From Cyanobium sp. FGCU52 (GTDB lineage Bacteria > Cyanobacteriota > Cyanobacteriia > PCC-6307 > Cyanobiaceae): a stretch of DNA of 64,000 nt. The translations under genes were made by a program, and so were the position numbers. The DNA lies in NCBI GenBank assembly GCA_024958715.1, contig JANWUS010000038.1, forward strand, positions 1 to 64,000, given 5' to 3'. Below, piece by piece: positions 17,491 to 24,394 of the stretch (positions are counted from its first letter, which is position 1; each line of letters begins with the position of its first letter). The notes below the pieces were generated by a model. That model had not been told where the DNA came from, did no database searches, and saw only the letters and a list, made by a program, of their open reading frames with translations.

Positions 17491-18174
17491 ATGCGACACA
17501 ACGCGGATCTCGCGCAGCGGGTGGTGATCAGCACCGGCTCCCTGCCCTGGGCGGCCTCGCCCACGGCCGGGGTGGAGCGGCGCCTGCTAGAGCGCGACGG
17601 CGGCGAGGTGGCCCGGGCCACCTCGATCGTGCGCTACGCCCCGGGCAGCCGCTTCCCGCAGCACCGCCACGACGCCGGTGAGGAGATCCTGGTGCTGGAG
17701 GGCGTGTTCTCCGACGACACGGGCGACCATCCAGCCGGCACCTACCTGCGCAACCCCGCCGGCACGGCTCATGCCCCCTTCAGTGAGGAGGGCTGCACGC
17801 TGCTGGTGAAGCTGCGCCAGATGCATCCGGCCGATCAGCAGCAGCTTGCGGTGGACACCACGTCCGCCCCCTGGGTGCCCGGACTGGTGCCGGGGCTGGA
17901 GGTGCTGCCGCTGCACAGCTTCGGCTCGGAGTCGGTGGCCCTGGTGCGCTGGGCCCCGGGCACCGTGTTCCCGCTTCACGGCCATCCCGCCGGCGAGGAG
18001 ATCGTTGTGCTCGAGGGCGTCTTTGAAGACGAGCACGGCACCTACCCGGCGGGCACCTGGCTGCGGAACCCCGCCGGCAGTCCGCATCAGCCCCGCAGCC
18101 CGCGGGGCTGCACGATCTGGGTCAAGACCGGCCACCTCCCCGCCACCCTCGGCCCCGACGGGTCGCCCGCCTGA
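17491..18174 (+). CDS. Double-cupin protein, ChrR-like
   Basis: The 227-residue protein contains two copies of a ChrR-type cupin. Copy one has PGSRFPQHRHDAGEEILVLEG and copy two has PGTVFPLHGHPAGEEIVVLEG (quoted in parts: HRHDAGEE and HGHPAGEE are the metal-binding sites). Each is followed by AGTYLRNPAG or AGTWLRNPAG. In ChrR this fold releases a sigma factor in response to singlet oxygen, but no sigma-binding zinc domain is present here, so it is more likely an enzyme or small-molecule sensor. Its 3' end overlaps the convergent gene by 88 bases. Confidence 0.82.
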   Translation: MRHNADLAQRVVISTGSLPWAASPTAGVERRLLERDGGEVARATSIVRYAPGSRFPQHRHDAGEEILVLEGVFSDDTGDHPAGTYLRNPAGTAHAPFSEEGCTLLVKLRQMHPADQQQLAVDTTSAPWVPGLVPGLEVLPLHSFGSESVALVRWAPGTVFPLHGHPAGEEIVVLEGVFEDEHGTYPAGTWLRNPAGSPHQPRSPRGCTIWVKTGHLPATLGPDGSPA

Positions 18175-19229
18175 GGCTCGCCCGCCTGAGGCAGGGCCTC
18201 CGCAGGCCACCCCTCCTCCAGGCCGTCGTAGTGGAAGACCACCGCGCCGGCCAGGCCGAGCGGGCGATGGCGCTGCAGCATCGCCGCAACCGTGGCTGGG
18301 GCCAGGGTGCGGCCGTGGACGCGGAGGCTGAGGCCGGGGGCGAGCCGGGCGCGCTGCTCGGCGCTCCAGCCCCGCACGGTGCGCTCCAGCAGGGCGCCGT
18401 AGGCGCGGGGATCACTGCGGTAGAGCTGGGGATGGAGCAGATCCACCAGGCCCTCCCGCATCCAGCGGCCGGAATCCTGCAGCAGCTCGCGGATGCCGTG
18501 GGGCAGGGGCGCCGGCGCCATCGACACCAGGGCGCCGGGCCGGGCCCTGTGCACCGCCTGCCGGAGCTCTCGAAGGTGCTCGGTGAGGCGGTCGGCCCGG
18601 AAGGCCATCCAGGCGGGATGCCTGGGGGGCGGCGGTTCACCGCCACCGGCGGCACGCCAGGCCCGGCGGGTCCAGGGGTCGTAGCCGGCGTTCCAGGGCA
18701 GGGCGGGCCAGCGGTCGTCGCCCTGGATGCCCTGCACGTCGTAGCGATCGAGCACCTCCACCGCCAGGTCGATCAGCAGCTGCTGCACCTCGGGGTGCAG
18801 GCCGTTCATCCACAGCAGCGGGCCATGGCGCACCAGGGCTCCCCGGGGGTCGCGGGCGGCCCAGTCGGGGCGGGCCGTCAGCAGCGGAGCGCCATCGGCC
18901 TGCGGTGAGGCGGCGAAGCCGTACTCGAACCAGGGGATCACCGCCAGGCCGAGGGGCCGGGCCTGACGCACCAGCTCGGCGAGCGGATCGAAGTCGCCGT
19001 AGAGGGGATCCTGGGCCGCGAACCCATGGCGCTCCATCACCCGGCTGGGGAAGGCGGTGGCCCCGCGGTTCCAGACGGCGGGGAACAGGGTGGTGAAGCC
19101 CAGCGCGACCAGCCGCTCGAGGGCCCGGGCGATCCCCTCGGCCGAGCGCAGCACCGGCGAATGGCGGCCCTCGGCGATCCAGACCCCCCGCAGAGGTGAG
19201 GCCGGGGACCGCTCAGCCACCTTTGGCAA
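18087..19229 (-). CDS. YddW-like glycoside-hydrolase-type protein (GHL10/DUF187)
   Basis: The 380-residue protein opens with LRGVWIAEGRHSPVLRS and continues with GFTTLFPAVWNRGATAFPS, GLAVIPWFEYGF and DVQGIQGDDRWPALPW, which is the TIM-barrel pattern of the YddW/GHL10 group. Members are thought to hydrolyse glycosidic bonds, some in peptidoglycan, but activity is rarely shown. No signal peptide is visible. The tail carries a five-residue duplication (PQAGE then PQAGD) from a 15-base DNA repeat. It overlaps the downstream metallo-hydrolase gene by 17 bases, so the two minus-strand genes are co-transcribed. Confidence 0.8.
   Translation of the reverse strand: MPKVAERSPASPLRGVWIAEGRHSPVLRSAEGIARALERLVALGFTTLFPAVWNRGATAFPSRVMERHGFAAQDPLYGDFDPLAELVRQARPLGLAVIPWFEYGFAASPQADGAPLLTARPDWAARDPRGALVRHGPLLWMNGLHPEVQQLLIDLAVEVLDRYDVQGIQGDDRWPALPWNAGYDPWTRRAWRAAGGGEPPPPRHPAWMAFRADRLTEHLRELRQAVHRARPGALVSMAPAPLPHGIRELLQDSGRWMREGLVDLLHPQLYRSDPRAYGALLERTVRGWSAEQRARLAPGLSLRVHGRTLAPATVAAMLQRHRPLGLAGAVVFHYDGLEEGWPAEALPQAGEPQAGDPSGPRVAGRWPVLTQIVQPRGLRG
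18163..18192. repeat. Perfect 15-base tandem duplication
   Basis: TCGCCCGCCTGAGGC occurs twice without gap. The first copy holds the TGA stop of the cupin gene; on the minus strand both copies encode a PQAG repeat near the C-terminus of the YddW-like protein. Both reading frames tolerate the duplication. Confidence 0.85.
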
Positions 19230-20127
19230 GGCTCAGGGTCCGGGTGAGGGCCGCGCGCCATTCCCCATGGGCGAAGGCATGGCGGTCGCCATGACCCGGC
19301 AGCAGCCAGGCCACGTCGAGGTCGAGCAGGCGCTCCACCGAGCGCACCTGCTCCTCCCAGTTCCACCAGCAGTAGCGGCGGGAGGCCACGACCTCGCCCT
19401 GCACCGGCTGCCACCAGAGGTGGTCGCCGCTGAACAGCACCTGCGCCCGCTGCCCCAGCACCGCCACCATCGACCCGGCGGTGTGGCCGGGGGTGGGGAT
19501 CAGCGTGAGATCAGGGTTCAGAGCCACCGGCTCCCGTCCCTCCACAAGGTGTTCGGCGCCGGGGGCGGCGTCGGCATCGGCGGCATGGATCCAGCGGGGA
19601 GCGCCGAAGTGCTCGGCCCAGCGGGCGTGGTCGGCAACATCGTCGCGGTGGCTGAGCACGATCGCCGCCAAACCTCCCAGCTCAGCGATGCGGCGGGCCA
19701 GGGGCAGGCTCCAGCGCGGGCTGTCGATCAGCACGTTGCCACTTATCCCATGGCCTCCTGGCCGCACCACCAGCCAGCTGCTGGCCCCGAAGCTGCGGCG
19801 GGACGCCCAGCCGCAGTAGTAGACGTCTCCGCCGTCGTGGCGGGTGATCAAGGCCGGAAAGCCATCGGCAGGCGTGTGCCGCACCAGCTCGGGAGGTGCG
19901 CCGATCGCCGCCACCGGACAGGCCTGCAGCGCCAGCAGGGCGCAGCGGATCTCCTCCTCCCCCTGCGGCTGCCGCTGCACCCGGGAGGTGGTGCCGGTGG
20001 GGGCGAAGTGCTCGGGATCCCACTGCCAGCAGGTGCCGCAGTCGATGCAGGAGGCATCCACGAAGAAAGGCCCGGCCACGTTGGCGCTCAGGCGTTGGTC
20101 GCTCCGTGCCATGGCCTGCCCGGACAT
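19213..20127 (-). CDS. Ferredoxin-like domain fused to a metallo-beta-lactamase fold hydrolase
   Basis: The 304-residue protein begins with a short ferredoxin-like region (residues about 20-75) containing CIDCGTC and QACPVAA, enough cysteines for one iron-sulfur cluster or a remnant of one. From about 90 onwards it is a metallo-beta-lactamase fold with LSHRDDVADH as the metal site, then PGHTAGSM and FSGDHLWW. The substrate is unknown. This fusion is known in cyanobacteria and plants. The first Met may instead be at MARSDQ five codons later. It is upstream partner of the YddW-like gene, overlapping by 17 bases. Confidence 0.83.
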   Translation of the reverse strand: MSGQAMARSDQRLSANVAGPFFVDASCIDCGTCWQWDPEHFAPTGTTSRVQRQPQGEEEIRCALLALQACPVAAIGAPPELVRHTPADGFPALITRHDGGDVYYCGWASRRSFGASSWLVVRPGGHGISGNVLIDSPRWSLPLARRIAELGGLAAIVLSHRDDVADHARWAEHFGAPRWIHAADADAAPGAEHLVEGREPVALNPDLTLIPTPGHTAGSMVAVLGQRAQVLFSGDHLWWQPVQGEVVASRRYCWWNWEEQVRSVERLLDLDVAWLLPGHGDRHAFAHGEWRAALTRTLSLAKGG

Positions 20128-20203
20128 CCGGCAATCGCAACCCTATCGGCAGGCTGCGGGCAGGATGGAACCGGGAGCCGCGGTTCGCTCCCCTCTCCCT
20201 CCC

Positions 20204-20608
20204 ATGCTGCGCTTCCTCGCCAACGTCATCTGGTTCCTGTGCGGCGGTGTGCTGATGGGGATCGGCTGGTGGCTGGCGGGCGTGCTGGCGGCGATCACGA
20301 TCGTGGGACTGCCCTGGGCCGGCGCCTGCTTCCGCATCGGCACCTTCTCCTTCCGGCCCTTCGGCCTCGAGGCCGTGAGCCGCAGCGAGCTCACCGGCGA
20401 GGCTGGCCTCGGCAGCGGCCCCCTGGGCTTCCTCGGCAATCTGATCTGGTTCCTGGTGGCCGGCTGGTGGCTGGCGCTGGGGCACCTCACCTCGGCCGTG
20501 GCCTGCGCCGTCACCGTGATCGGCATTCCGTTCGCCTGGCAGCACCTGCGCCTGGCCCTGATCGCCCTGGCCCCGATCGGCATGGCCGTGGTTCCCCTGA
20601 ATCGATAG
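20204..20608 (+). CDS. YccF-domain inner membrane protein
   Basis: The 134-residue protein contains two YccF repeats: LANVIWFLCGGVLMGIGWW and LGNLIWFLVAGWWLALGHL, each followed by an IVGLPWAGACFRIG or VIGIPFAWQHLRL block. Four membrane segments are likely. The function of YccF proteins is unknown. The ATG at 20204 starts right at the first repeat, as usual. It diverges from the metallo-hydrolase gene. Confidence 0.87.
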   Translation: MLRFLANVIWFLCGGVLMGIGWWLAGVLAAITIVGLPWAGACFRIGTFSFRPFGLEAVSRSELTGEAGLGSGPLGFLGNLIWFLVAGWWLALGHLTSAVACAVTVIGIPFAWQHLRLALIALAPIGMAVVPLNR

Positions 20609-20636
20609 GGTGCGGACATCGGGGTGAGACAGGGCG

Positions 20637-20906
20637 ATGCAGACGGTTCCTCACCGATGGCGCCGGCTCTGGGGAGCGGCCTTCGCCCTTGTGATCGCCG
20701 TGCTGGTGGGTGCCTGCTCCCCGGTAGCCCAGAACGAACTGGCGCCGCAGCCGCCCCCGGAGAGCGAAGCGCAGGAGGCGATGGTGGATCGTCAGATGTT
20801 CGCCCCCCAGTTCCCCACGGTGACGGCAGGGCCACCGAACCTCTCCAGTCCGCTGGGGGATCCGTCCGCGCCGCCGCTGGGGGTGGGAGCCGTTCTGGGC
20901 GATTGA
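20637..20906 (+). CDS. Small putative lipoprotein
   Basis: The 89-residue protein has a basic start, a hydrophobic run (FALVIAVLVGAC) and a lipobox LVGAC with the cysteine near residue 27. The mature part is rich in proline and has no recognisable domain. It lies 28 bases after the YccF gene on the same strand. I do not recognise it; it may be specific to picocyanobacteria. Confidence 0.6.
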   Translation: MQTVPHRWRRLWGAAFALVIAVLVGACSPVAQNELAPQPPPESEAQEAMVDRQMFAPQFPTVTAGPPNLSSPLGDPSAPPLGVGAVLGD

Positions 20907-20995
20907 TGGCGACGGCGGCGGCCCCAATGGCGGCCTCGATGGGGGACCGGCGGCGGCGCTGACCACCGCAAACGGCAGCCTGGGCTACCACCATC

Positions 20996-21028
20996 GGCTT
21001 CACGGTCCGTTACGCTTCCTTCAAGTTT
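20996..21028 (+). promoter_or_regulatory. Conserved upstream block of the first Hlip gene, HLR1-like
   Basis: GGCTTCAC followed after five bases by GTTACG is found here and, with the same spacing, before the second Hlip gene (30174). GTTACGCT-TCCT-TCAAGTTT (21009-21028) loosely fits the two 8-base halves and 4-base gap of the HLR1 element bound by RpaB. The match in the second half is weak. Confidence 0.45.
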
Positions 21029-21046
21029 CGTAACCCACCCACTTCC

Positions 21047-21190
21047 ATGGCTGACTCCTCTTCCCGCTTCGGCTTCGTCGCCTTCGCCGAAACCTGGAAC
21101 GGCCGCCTGGCCATGCTCGGTTTCGTGATCGGCCTGGCCACCGAGCTGCTCACCGGCCAGGGCATCCTCAGCCAGATCGGCCTCGGCTGA
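21047..21190 (+). CDS. High-light-inducible protein (Hlip)
   Basis: This 47-residue single-helix protein, too short for many ORF cut-offs, contains the chlorophyll-binding motif ETWNGRLAMLGFVIG with the glutamate and asparagine ligands, followed by TELLTGQGILSQIG. Hlips bind chlorophyll a and carotenoid in thylakoids and protect or help assemble photosystem II under light stress. Apart from three residues it matches the Hlip at 30218. It stands alone with a terminator after it. ATG 21047 gives the standard short form. Confidence 0.93.
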   Translation: MADSSSRFGFVAFAETWNGRLAMLGFVIGLATELLTGQGILSQIGLG

Positions 21191-21225
21191 TTCACGGCCA
21201 GCCAACCTGAACTTTGTTGATCAAG

Positions 21226-21253
21226 GCCCCGTTGGAGTGTCCGACGGGGCTTT
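21226..21253 (+). terminator. Rho-independent terminator, possibly bidirectional
   Basis: GCCCCGT (21226-21232) pairs with ACGGGGC (21244-21250) across an 11-base loop, followed by TTT. It lies 36 bases after the Hlip stop. On the minus strand it also lies just after the stop of the Nif11 peptide gene, though the T-run there is poor. Confidence 0.6.
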
Positions 21254-21263
21254 CTGCTGGGCC

Positions 21264-21428
21264 TCAGCCGCGCAGATGGCGGGTCCAGGACGCCGCGGAG
21301 AACGGGTGACCCACCTCCGAGGCGATCGCCACCACGGCGGAGGCATCGGCGGCAGCATCCACCCGGGCCTTGAGCTCGGGGTCGGCATTCATCTTCACCA
21401 CGAAGGCGTTGAGCTGGGAGCGGGACAT
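21264..21428 (-). CDS. Short Nif11-domain peptide, 54 residues
   Basis: On the minus strand an ATG at 21428 opens a 54-residue frame: it begins MSRSQLNAFVVKMNADPEL, then KARVDAAADASAVVAIASE, then GHPFSAASWTRHLRG and stop. The pattern (S-x-x-Q-L-x-A-F, then D-P-x-L, then a long helix and a G-x-x-F/I-S motif) is that of Nif11 proteins, which serve as leader peptides of lanthipeptide precursors or as stand-alone proteins of unknown role. There is no cysteine-rich core peptide, so it is probably not itself a lanthipeptide. It converges on the Hlip gene. Confidence 0.72.
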   Translation of the reverse strand: MSRSQLNAFVVKMNADPELKARVDAAADASAVVAIASEVGHPFSAASWTRHLRG

Positions 21429-21527
21429 GGAAGCCAGGCAGGGGCCGGCCCCATCCCTAGCCAGCCCCTGCGCCGTTCGCAGCCCTCCGCACGCCTGCTG
21501 GCGCGAGCCGAGGCTCCCCCATGCGGT

Positions 21528-21545
21528 GACGGTCGCGCGACCGTC
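21528..21545. promoter_or_regulatory. Perfect 18-base palindrome upstream of the RNA-binding protein gene
   Basis: GACGGTCGC followed directly by GCGACCGTC forms an uninterrupted palindrome. It lies about 150 bases before the RNA-binding protein start. A second small inverted repeat (CTAC...GTAG) follows at 21546-21560. It may be an operator or a cruciform; no T-run follows, so it is not a terminator. Confidence 0.5.
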
Positions 21546-21694
21546 CTACGGCTGCTGTAGGATAAAGAAGATTCAACGATCACTCTTCAGCGGGTTTCTC
21601 TCCGAAACGGCGTCTCCCACAGGATTTCTCCACTAGGCCGGCAACTTTCTCCAGGGCTTTCAACGAATCGGTTCATAGTTCCAAGTTCAATCTC

Positions 21695-21988
21695 ATGACG
21701 ATTTACGTGGGCAACCTCTCCTTCGATGCGGAGGTGCAGGACGTCCAGACTCTGTTCGCCGAATACGGCGAAGTGCGTAAGTGCAGCCTCCCCCTCGATC
21801 GTGAAACCGGCCGCAAGCGTGGTTTCGCCTTCGTGGAGATGGCCAGCGACGCTGAAGAAACCAAAGCCATCAACGACCTTCAGCACGTTGAGTGGATGGG
21901 ACGCGACATCCGCGTCAACAAGGCCGAGCCCCGCACCGGTGGCGGGCGCCAGAACGCCGGCTCCTTCGGCGGCGGCAACCGCTGGTGA
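21695..21988 (+). CDS. RRM-type RNA-binding protein (cyanobacterial Rbp)
   Basis: The 97-residue protein is one RNA recognition motif: IYVGNLSFDAE is RNP2 and KRGFAFVEM is RNP1, with the expected spacing. The tail is short and glycine-rich (GGGRQNAGSFGGGNRW). Cyanobacterial Rbp proteins bind mRNA, are often induced by cold, and help place thylakoid-protein mRNAs. A leader of roughly 130 bases with A/T-rich sequence precedes it, which is long enough for post-transcriptional control. It ends with a strong terminator. Confidence 0.93.
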   Translation: MTIYVGNLSFDAEVQDVQTLFAEYGEVRKCSLPLDRETGRKRGFAFVEMASDAEETKAINDLQHVEWMGRDIRVNKAEPRTGGGRQNAGSFGGGNRW

Positions 21989-22043
21989 TCCGCAGCTGAT
22001 CAGAGGCTGATTCTCCGCCCATCGGCGGCGATCCGCCTTCTTG

Positions 22044-22070
22044 GCCGCTCCTTCAGGGGGGCGGCTTTTT
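22044..22070 (+). terminator. Rho-independent terminator after the RNA-binding protein gene
   Basis: GCCGCTCC (22044-22051) pairs with GGGGCGGC (22058-22065, one G-T pair) across a six-base loop, followed by five T. Confidence 0.8.
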
Positions 22071-22129
22071 GTTGCCCCGGGCTCCCCCCGGCCGCTGCCA
22101 TCTGCCCACTGCCGCACGGGTGTCCTTGA

Positions 22130-22753
22130 ATGCCTGCAATGACGGAAGGCAGCCCGCCCCAGCCCTCTCCCCCCCTGGTGCTGGTTCACGGCCTGCTGGA
22201 CACCCCCCGGGTGTTCGATCGGCTCAGGCAGGCCCTGGGACAACGCCGTCAGCCGCTGCTGATCCCCGAGCTGCCGCTGCGGCTCGGCAGCACTCCGGTG
22301 ATGGAAGCGGCGGAACTGCTGGGCGTGCACATCGAGGCCGCCTTCGGCCTTGAGCAGCCGCTCGATCTGCTGGGGTTCTCGATGGGTGGGGTGATCGCCC
22401 GCACCTGGATTCAGCTGCTGGGAGGGCACCGCCGCACCCGCCGCTTCACCAGCGTGGGCAGTCCCCAGCAGGGCACGCTCACCGCCCGGCCCTGGCCCCG
22501 GCGTCTGCTGAAGGGCATCGCCGATCTGCGGCCCGGAAGCCCCCTGCTGGAGCGGCTCAACGGCGATCTGGAGCTGCTGCGCCGGATCGACTGCTGCAGC
22601 TTCTATTCCGCCATCGATCTGGCGGTGCTGCCGGGATGGCGGGCGGTGCTGCCGCTGGGTCCCCGGCGGATGCTGCCGGTGCTCACCCATCCCCAGCTGC
22701 TGCGGGATCCAGCGGCGATCCGGCCCCTGGCCGAGGAGCTGCTGCGGCCCTGA
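22130..22753 (+). CDS. Alpha/beta-hydrolase, lipase-like
   Basis: The 207-residue protein has LVLVHGLLDTPRVFDRL for the oxyanion region and GFSMGG with nucleophile Ser84. SVGSPQQGT follows, as in class 2 lipases and related esterases. A histidine that could complete the triad lies in VLTHPQLL near the C-terminus. The substrate is unknown. The start could also be the Met three codons downstream (MTEGSP). Confidence 0.82.
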   Translation: MPAMTEGSPPQPSPPLVLVHGLLDTPRVFDRLRQALGQRRQPLLIPELPLRLGSTPVMEAAELLGVHIEAAFGLEQPLDLLGFSMGGVIARTWIQLLGGHRRTRRFTSVGSPQQGTLTARPWPRRLLKGIADLRPGSPLLERLNGDLELLRRIDCCSFYSAIDLAVLPGWRAVLPLGPRRMLPVLTHPQLLRDPAAIRPLAEELLRP

Positions 22754-22817
22754 GGGGCCGACGCGCCCCACCCCGGACGAGCGCCCATAGGGTGCTCCCA
22801 GTGGGAGCCAGGCGGGC

Positions 22818-23906
22818 GTGGGGATCGGTGGGGTGGGTGTATCGCTGCTCGTGCGCTGGCTGCTGGGCTGGCTGCTCTGCCTGCGCATGCCCGTGCTGCC
22901 GGTGGGAACGCGCAAGGGAACGGCGACGGTGTCGGTGCTGATCCCGGCCCGCAACGAAGCCACCACCCTGCCCCACCTGCTGAGCGCCCTCAAGCGCCAG
23001 ACGATGCAGCCCCAGGAGGTGATCGTGATCGACGATCACTCCAGCGATGCCACCGCGGCCCTGGCCCGCGCCGCCGGCGTCACGGTGGTGCAGCCTCCCC
23101 CCCTGCCGCCGCACTGGTGCGGCAAGACCTGGGCCCTGCACCACGGGGTGGGGGCCAGCCACGGCGAGCTGCTGGTGTTCCTCGATGCCGACACCGAACC
23201 GGAACCCGCCTTTCTCGAATCGCTGGTGGCGGCCTGGGAGGAGGTGGGCGGGCTGGTATCGGTGCAGCCTTACCACCGCACCGAACGGCCCTATGAGCAA
23301 CTGTCGGTGCTGTTCAACCTGGTGGGTCTGATGGCGGTGCCGCTCGGCCGCAAGGTGGGGGTGGCGTTCGGGCCTGCCATGGCTACCAGCCGTGCCGATT
23401 ACGAGCGCAGCGGTGGCCATGAAGCCGTGGCCGACAAGGTGGTGGAGGACTGGTTCCTGGCGCACCTCTACCAGCAGGCGGGACTGCCGGTGAGTGCCTG
23501 GCTCGGTGGGGAGCGGATCGCCTACCGCATGTATCCCGGTGGCCTGGGCGACATGGTGATCGGCTTCGACAAGAACTTCGCCACCGCCGCCGGCGAGGTG
23601 CGCTGGCCCTGGATGCTGGGCGTTCTGCTCTGGCTCTCGGGCCTGTTCTGGGCGGCCTGGTGCCTGCCGGCCTCGCTGCTGGGCTGGCCGATGGTGGGGG
23701 AGCGGGCCCTGCTGCCGAATCTGGTGCTCTACGCCGCCTTCGCCCTGCAGATGGTGGTGATCACCCGGCGGGTGGGGCGCTTCGGCTGGATCAATCTGGT
23801 GTTCCCGATCCCGGTGCTCTTCTTCCTGGGGGTGTTCCTGCTGGCCATCCTCAACCTCGAGCGGGGTCAGGTGAGCTGGAAGGGCCGCACCTTCCGCACC
23901 CGCTGA
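22818..23906 (+). CDS. Membrane glycosyltransferase family 2, CrtQ-like
   Basis: The 362-residue protein starts at a GTG and has a hydrophobic N-terminus, then a GT2 domain: VSVLIPARNEATTLPHLL, VIVIDDHSSDAT, LLVFLDADTEP and the late VVEDWFLAHLYQQAGL block. Three or four C-terminal membrane segments follow. The order and the GPAMATSRADYERSGGH block resemble CrtQ, which glucosylates carotenoid carboxyl groups. The next gene resembles CrtO, the acyltransferase partner, and overlaps by one base. Cyanobacterial substrates could be carotenoids or other lipids. Confidence 0.8.
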   Translation: MGIGGVGVSLLVRWLLGWLLCLRMPVLPVGTRKGTATVSVLIPARNEATTLPHLLSALKRQTMQPQEVIVIDDHSSDATAALARAAGVTVVQPPPLPPHWCGKTWALHHGVGASHGELLVFLDADTEPEPAFLESLVAAWEEVGGLVSVQPYHRTERPYEQLSVLFNLVGLMAVPLGRKVGVAFGPAMATSRADYERSGGHEAVADKVVEDWFLAHLYQQAGLPVSAWLGGERIAYRMYPGGLGDMVIGFDKNFATAAGEVRWPWMLGVLLWLSGLFWAAWCLPASLLGWPMVGERALLPNLVLYAAFALQMVVITRRVGRFGWINLVFPIPVLFFLGVFLLAILNLERGQVSWKGRTFRTR

Positions 23907-24385
23907 TGGCCCCGCAGCCGTTGCTCACCAGTGGCCTGCTGTGGCTGATCGGGTCGCTGCTGATCGGCGGCCTGGCCAACCGTCTGCAGGCAGGCGCCCT
24001 GGCCCGCGATGGGGTGCTCACCCGCCCCAGGCCCTGGGGGGAGAGCACCGATGGCTATGAACGGCGCCTGGGGATCCGCTTCTGGAAGAACCGGCTGCCC
24101 GATGCGGGCAACGCCCTGCCCGGCGGCGTGCCCAAGGCGAGCCTGGTGACCCGCAACCGGCAGTCCCTGGAGCGCCTGGTGGCCGAAACCCGCCGGGCCG
24201 AGCTGGTGCACCTCGCCCTCTGGCCGCTCTGGCTGGTCACCCTGCTGTGGCTGCCGCCCGCCGGCGTGCTGATCAACCTGCTGTTCGCCACCCTGTTCAA
24301 CCTGCCCTGCCTGTGGCTGCAGCGCTACAACCGGCTGCGGTTGCAGCAGCTGCTGAGCCGGATGGACCAGGGCCGCGGCTGCTGA
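23906..24385 (+). CDS. CrtO-like acyltransferase (glycosyl-carotenoid type)
   Basis: The 159-residue membrane protein contains GIRFWKNRLPDAGNALPGG and an RAELVHLALWPLWLVTLLW segment, then FNLPCLWLQRYNRLRL. These fit the CrtO family, which esterifies sugar-linked carotenoids with a fatty acid. The ATG shares a base with the stop of the upstream glycosyltransferase (TGATG), so the two are coupled. CrtO in this sense is not the ketolase of the same name. The functional match is by family resemblance and context. Confidence 0.7.
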   Translation: MAPQPLLTSGLLWLIGSLLIGGLANRLQAGALARDGVLTRPRPWGESTDGYERRLGIRFWKNRLPDAGNALPGGVPKASLVTRNRQSLERLVAETRRAELVHLALWPLWLVTLLWLPPAGVLINLLFATLFNLPCLWLQRYNRLRLQQLLSRMDQGRGC

Positions 24386-24394
24386 GCGCGCGCC

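Noticed and set aside
17491-18174. ChrR anti-sigma factor
   Set aside because: The zinc-binding anti-sigma domain is absent and both halves are cupins, so only the cupin resemblance was kept.
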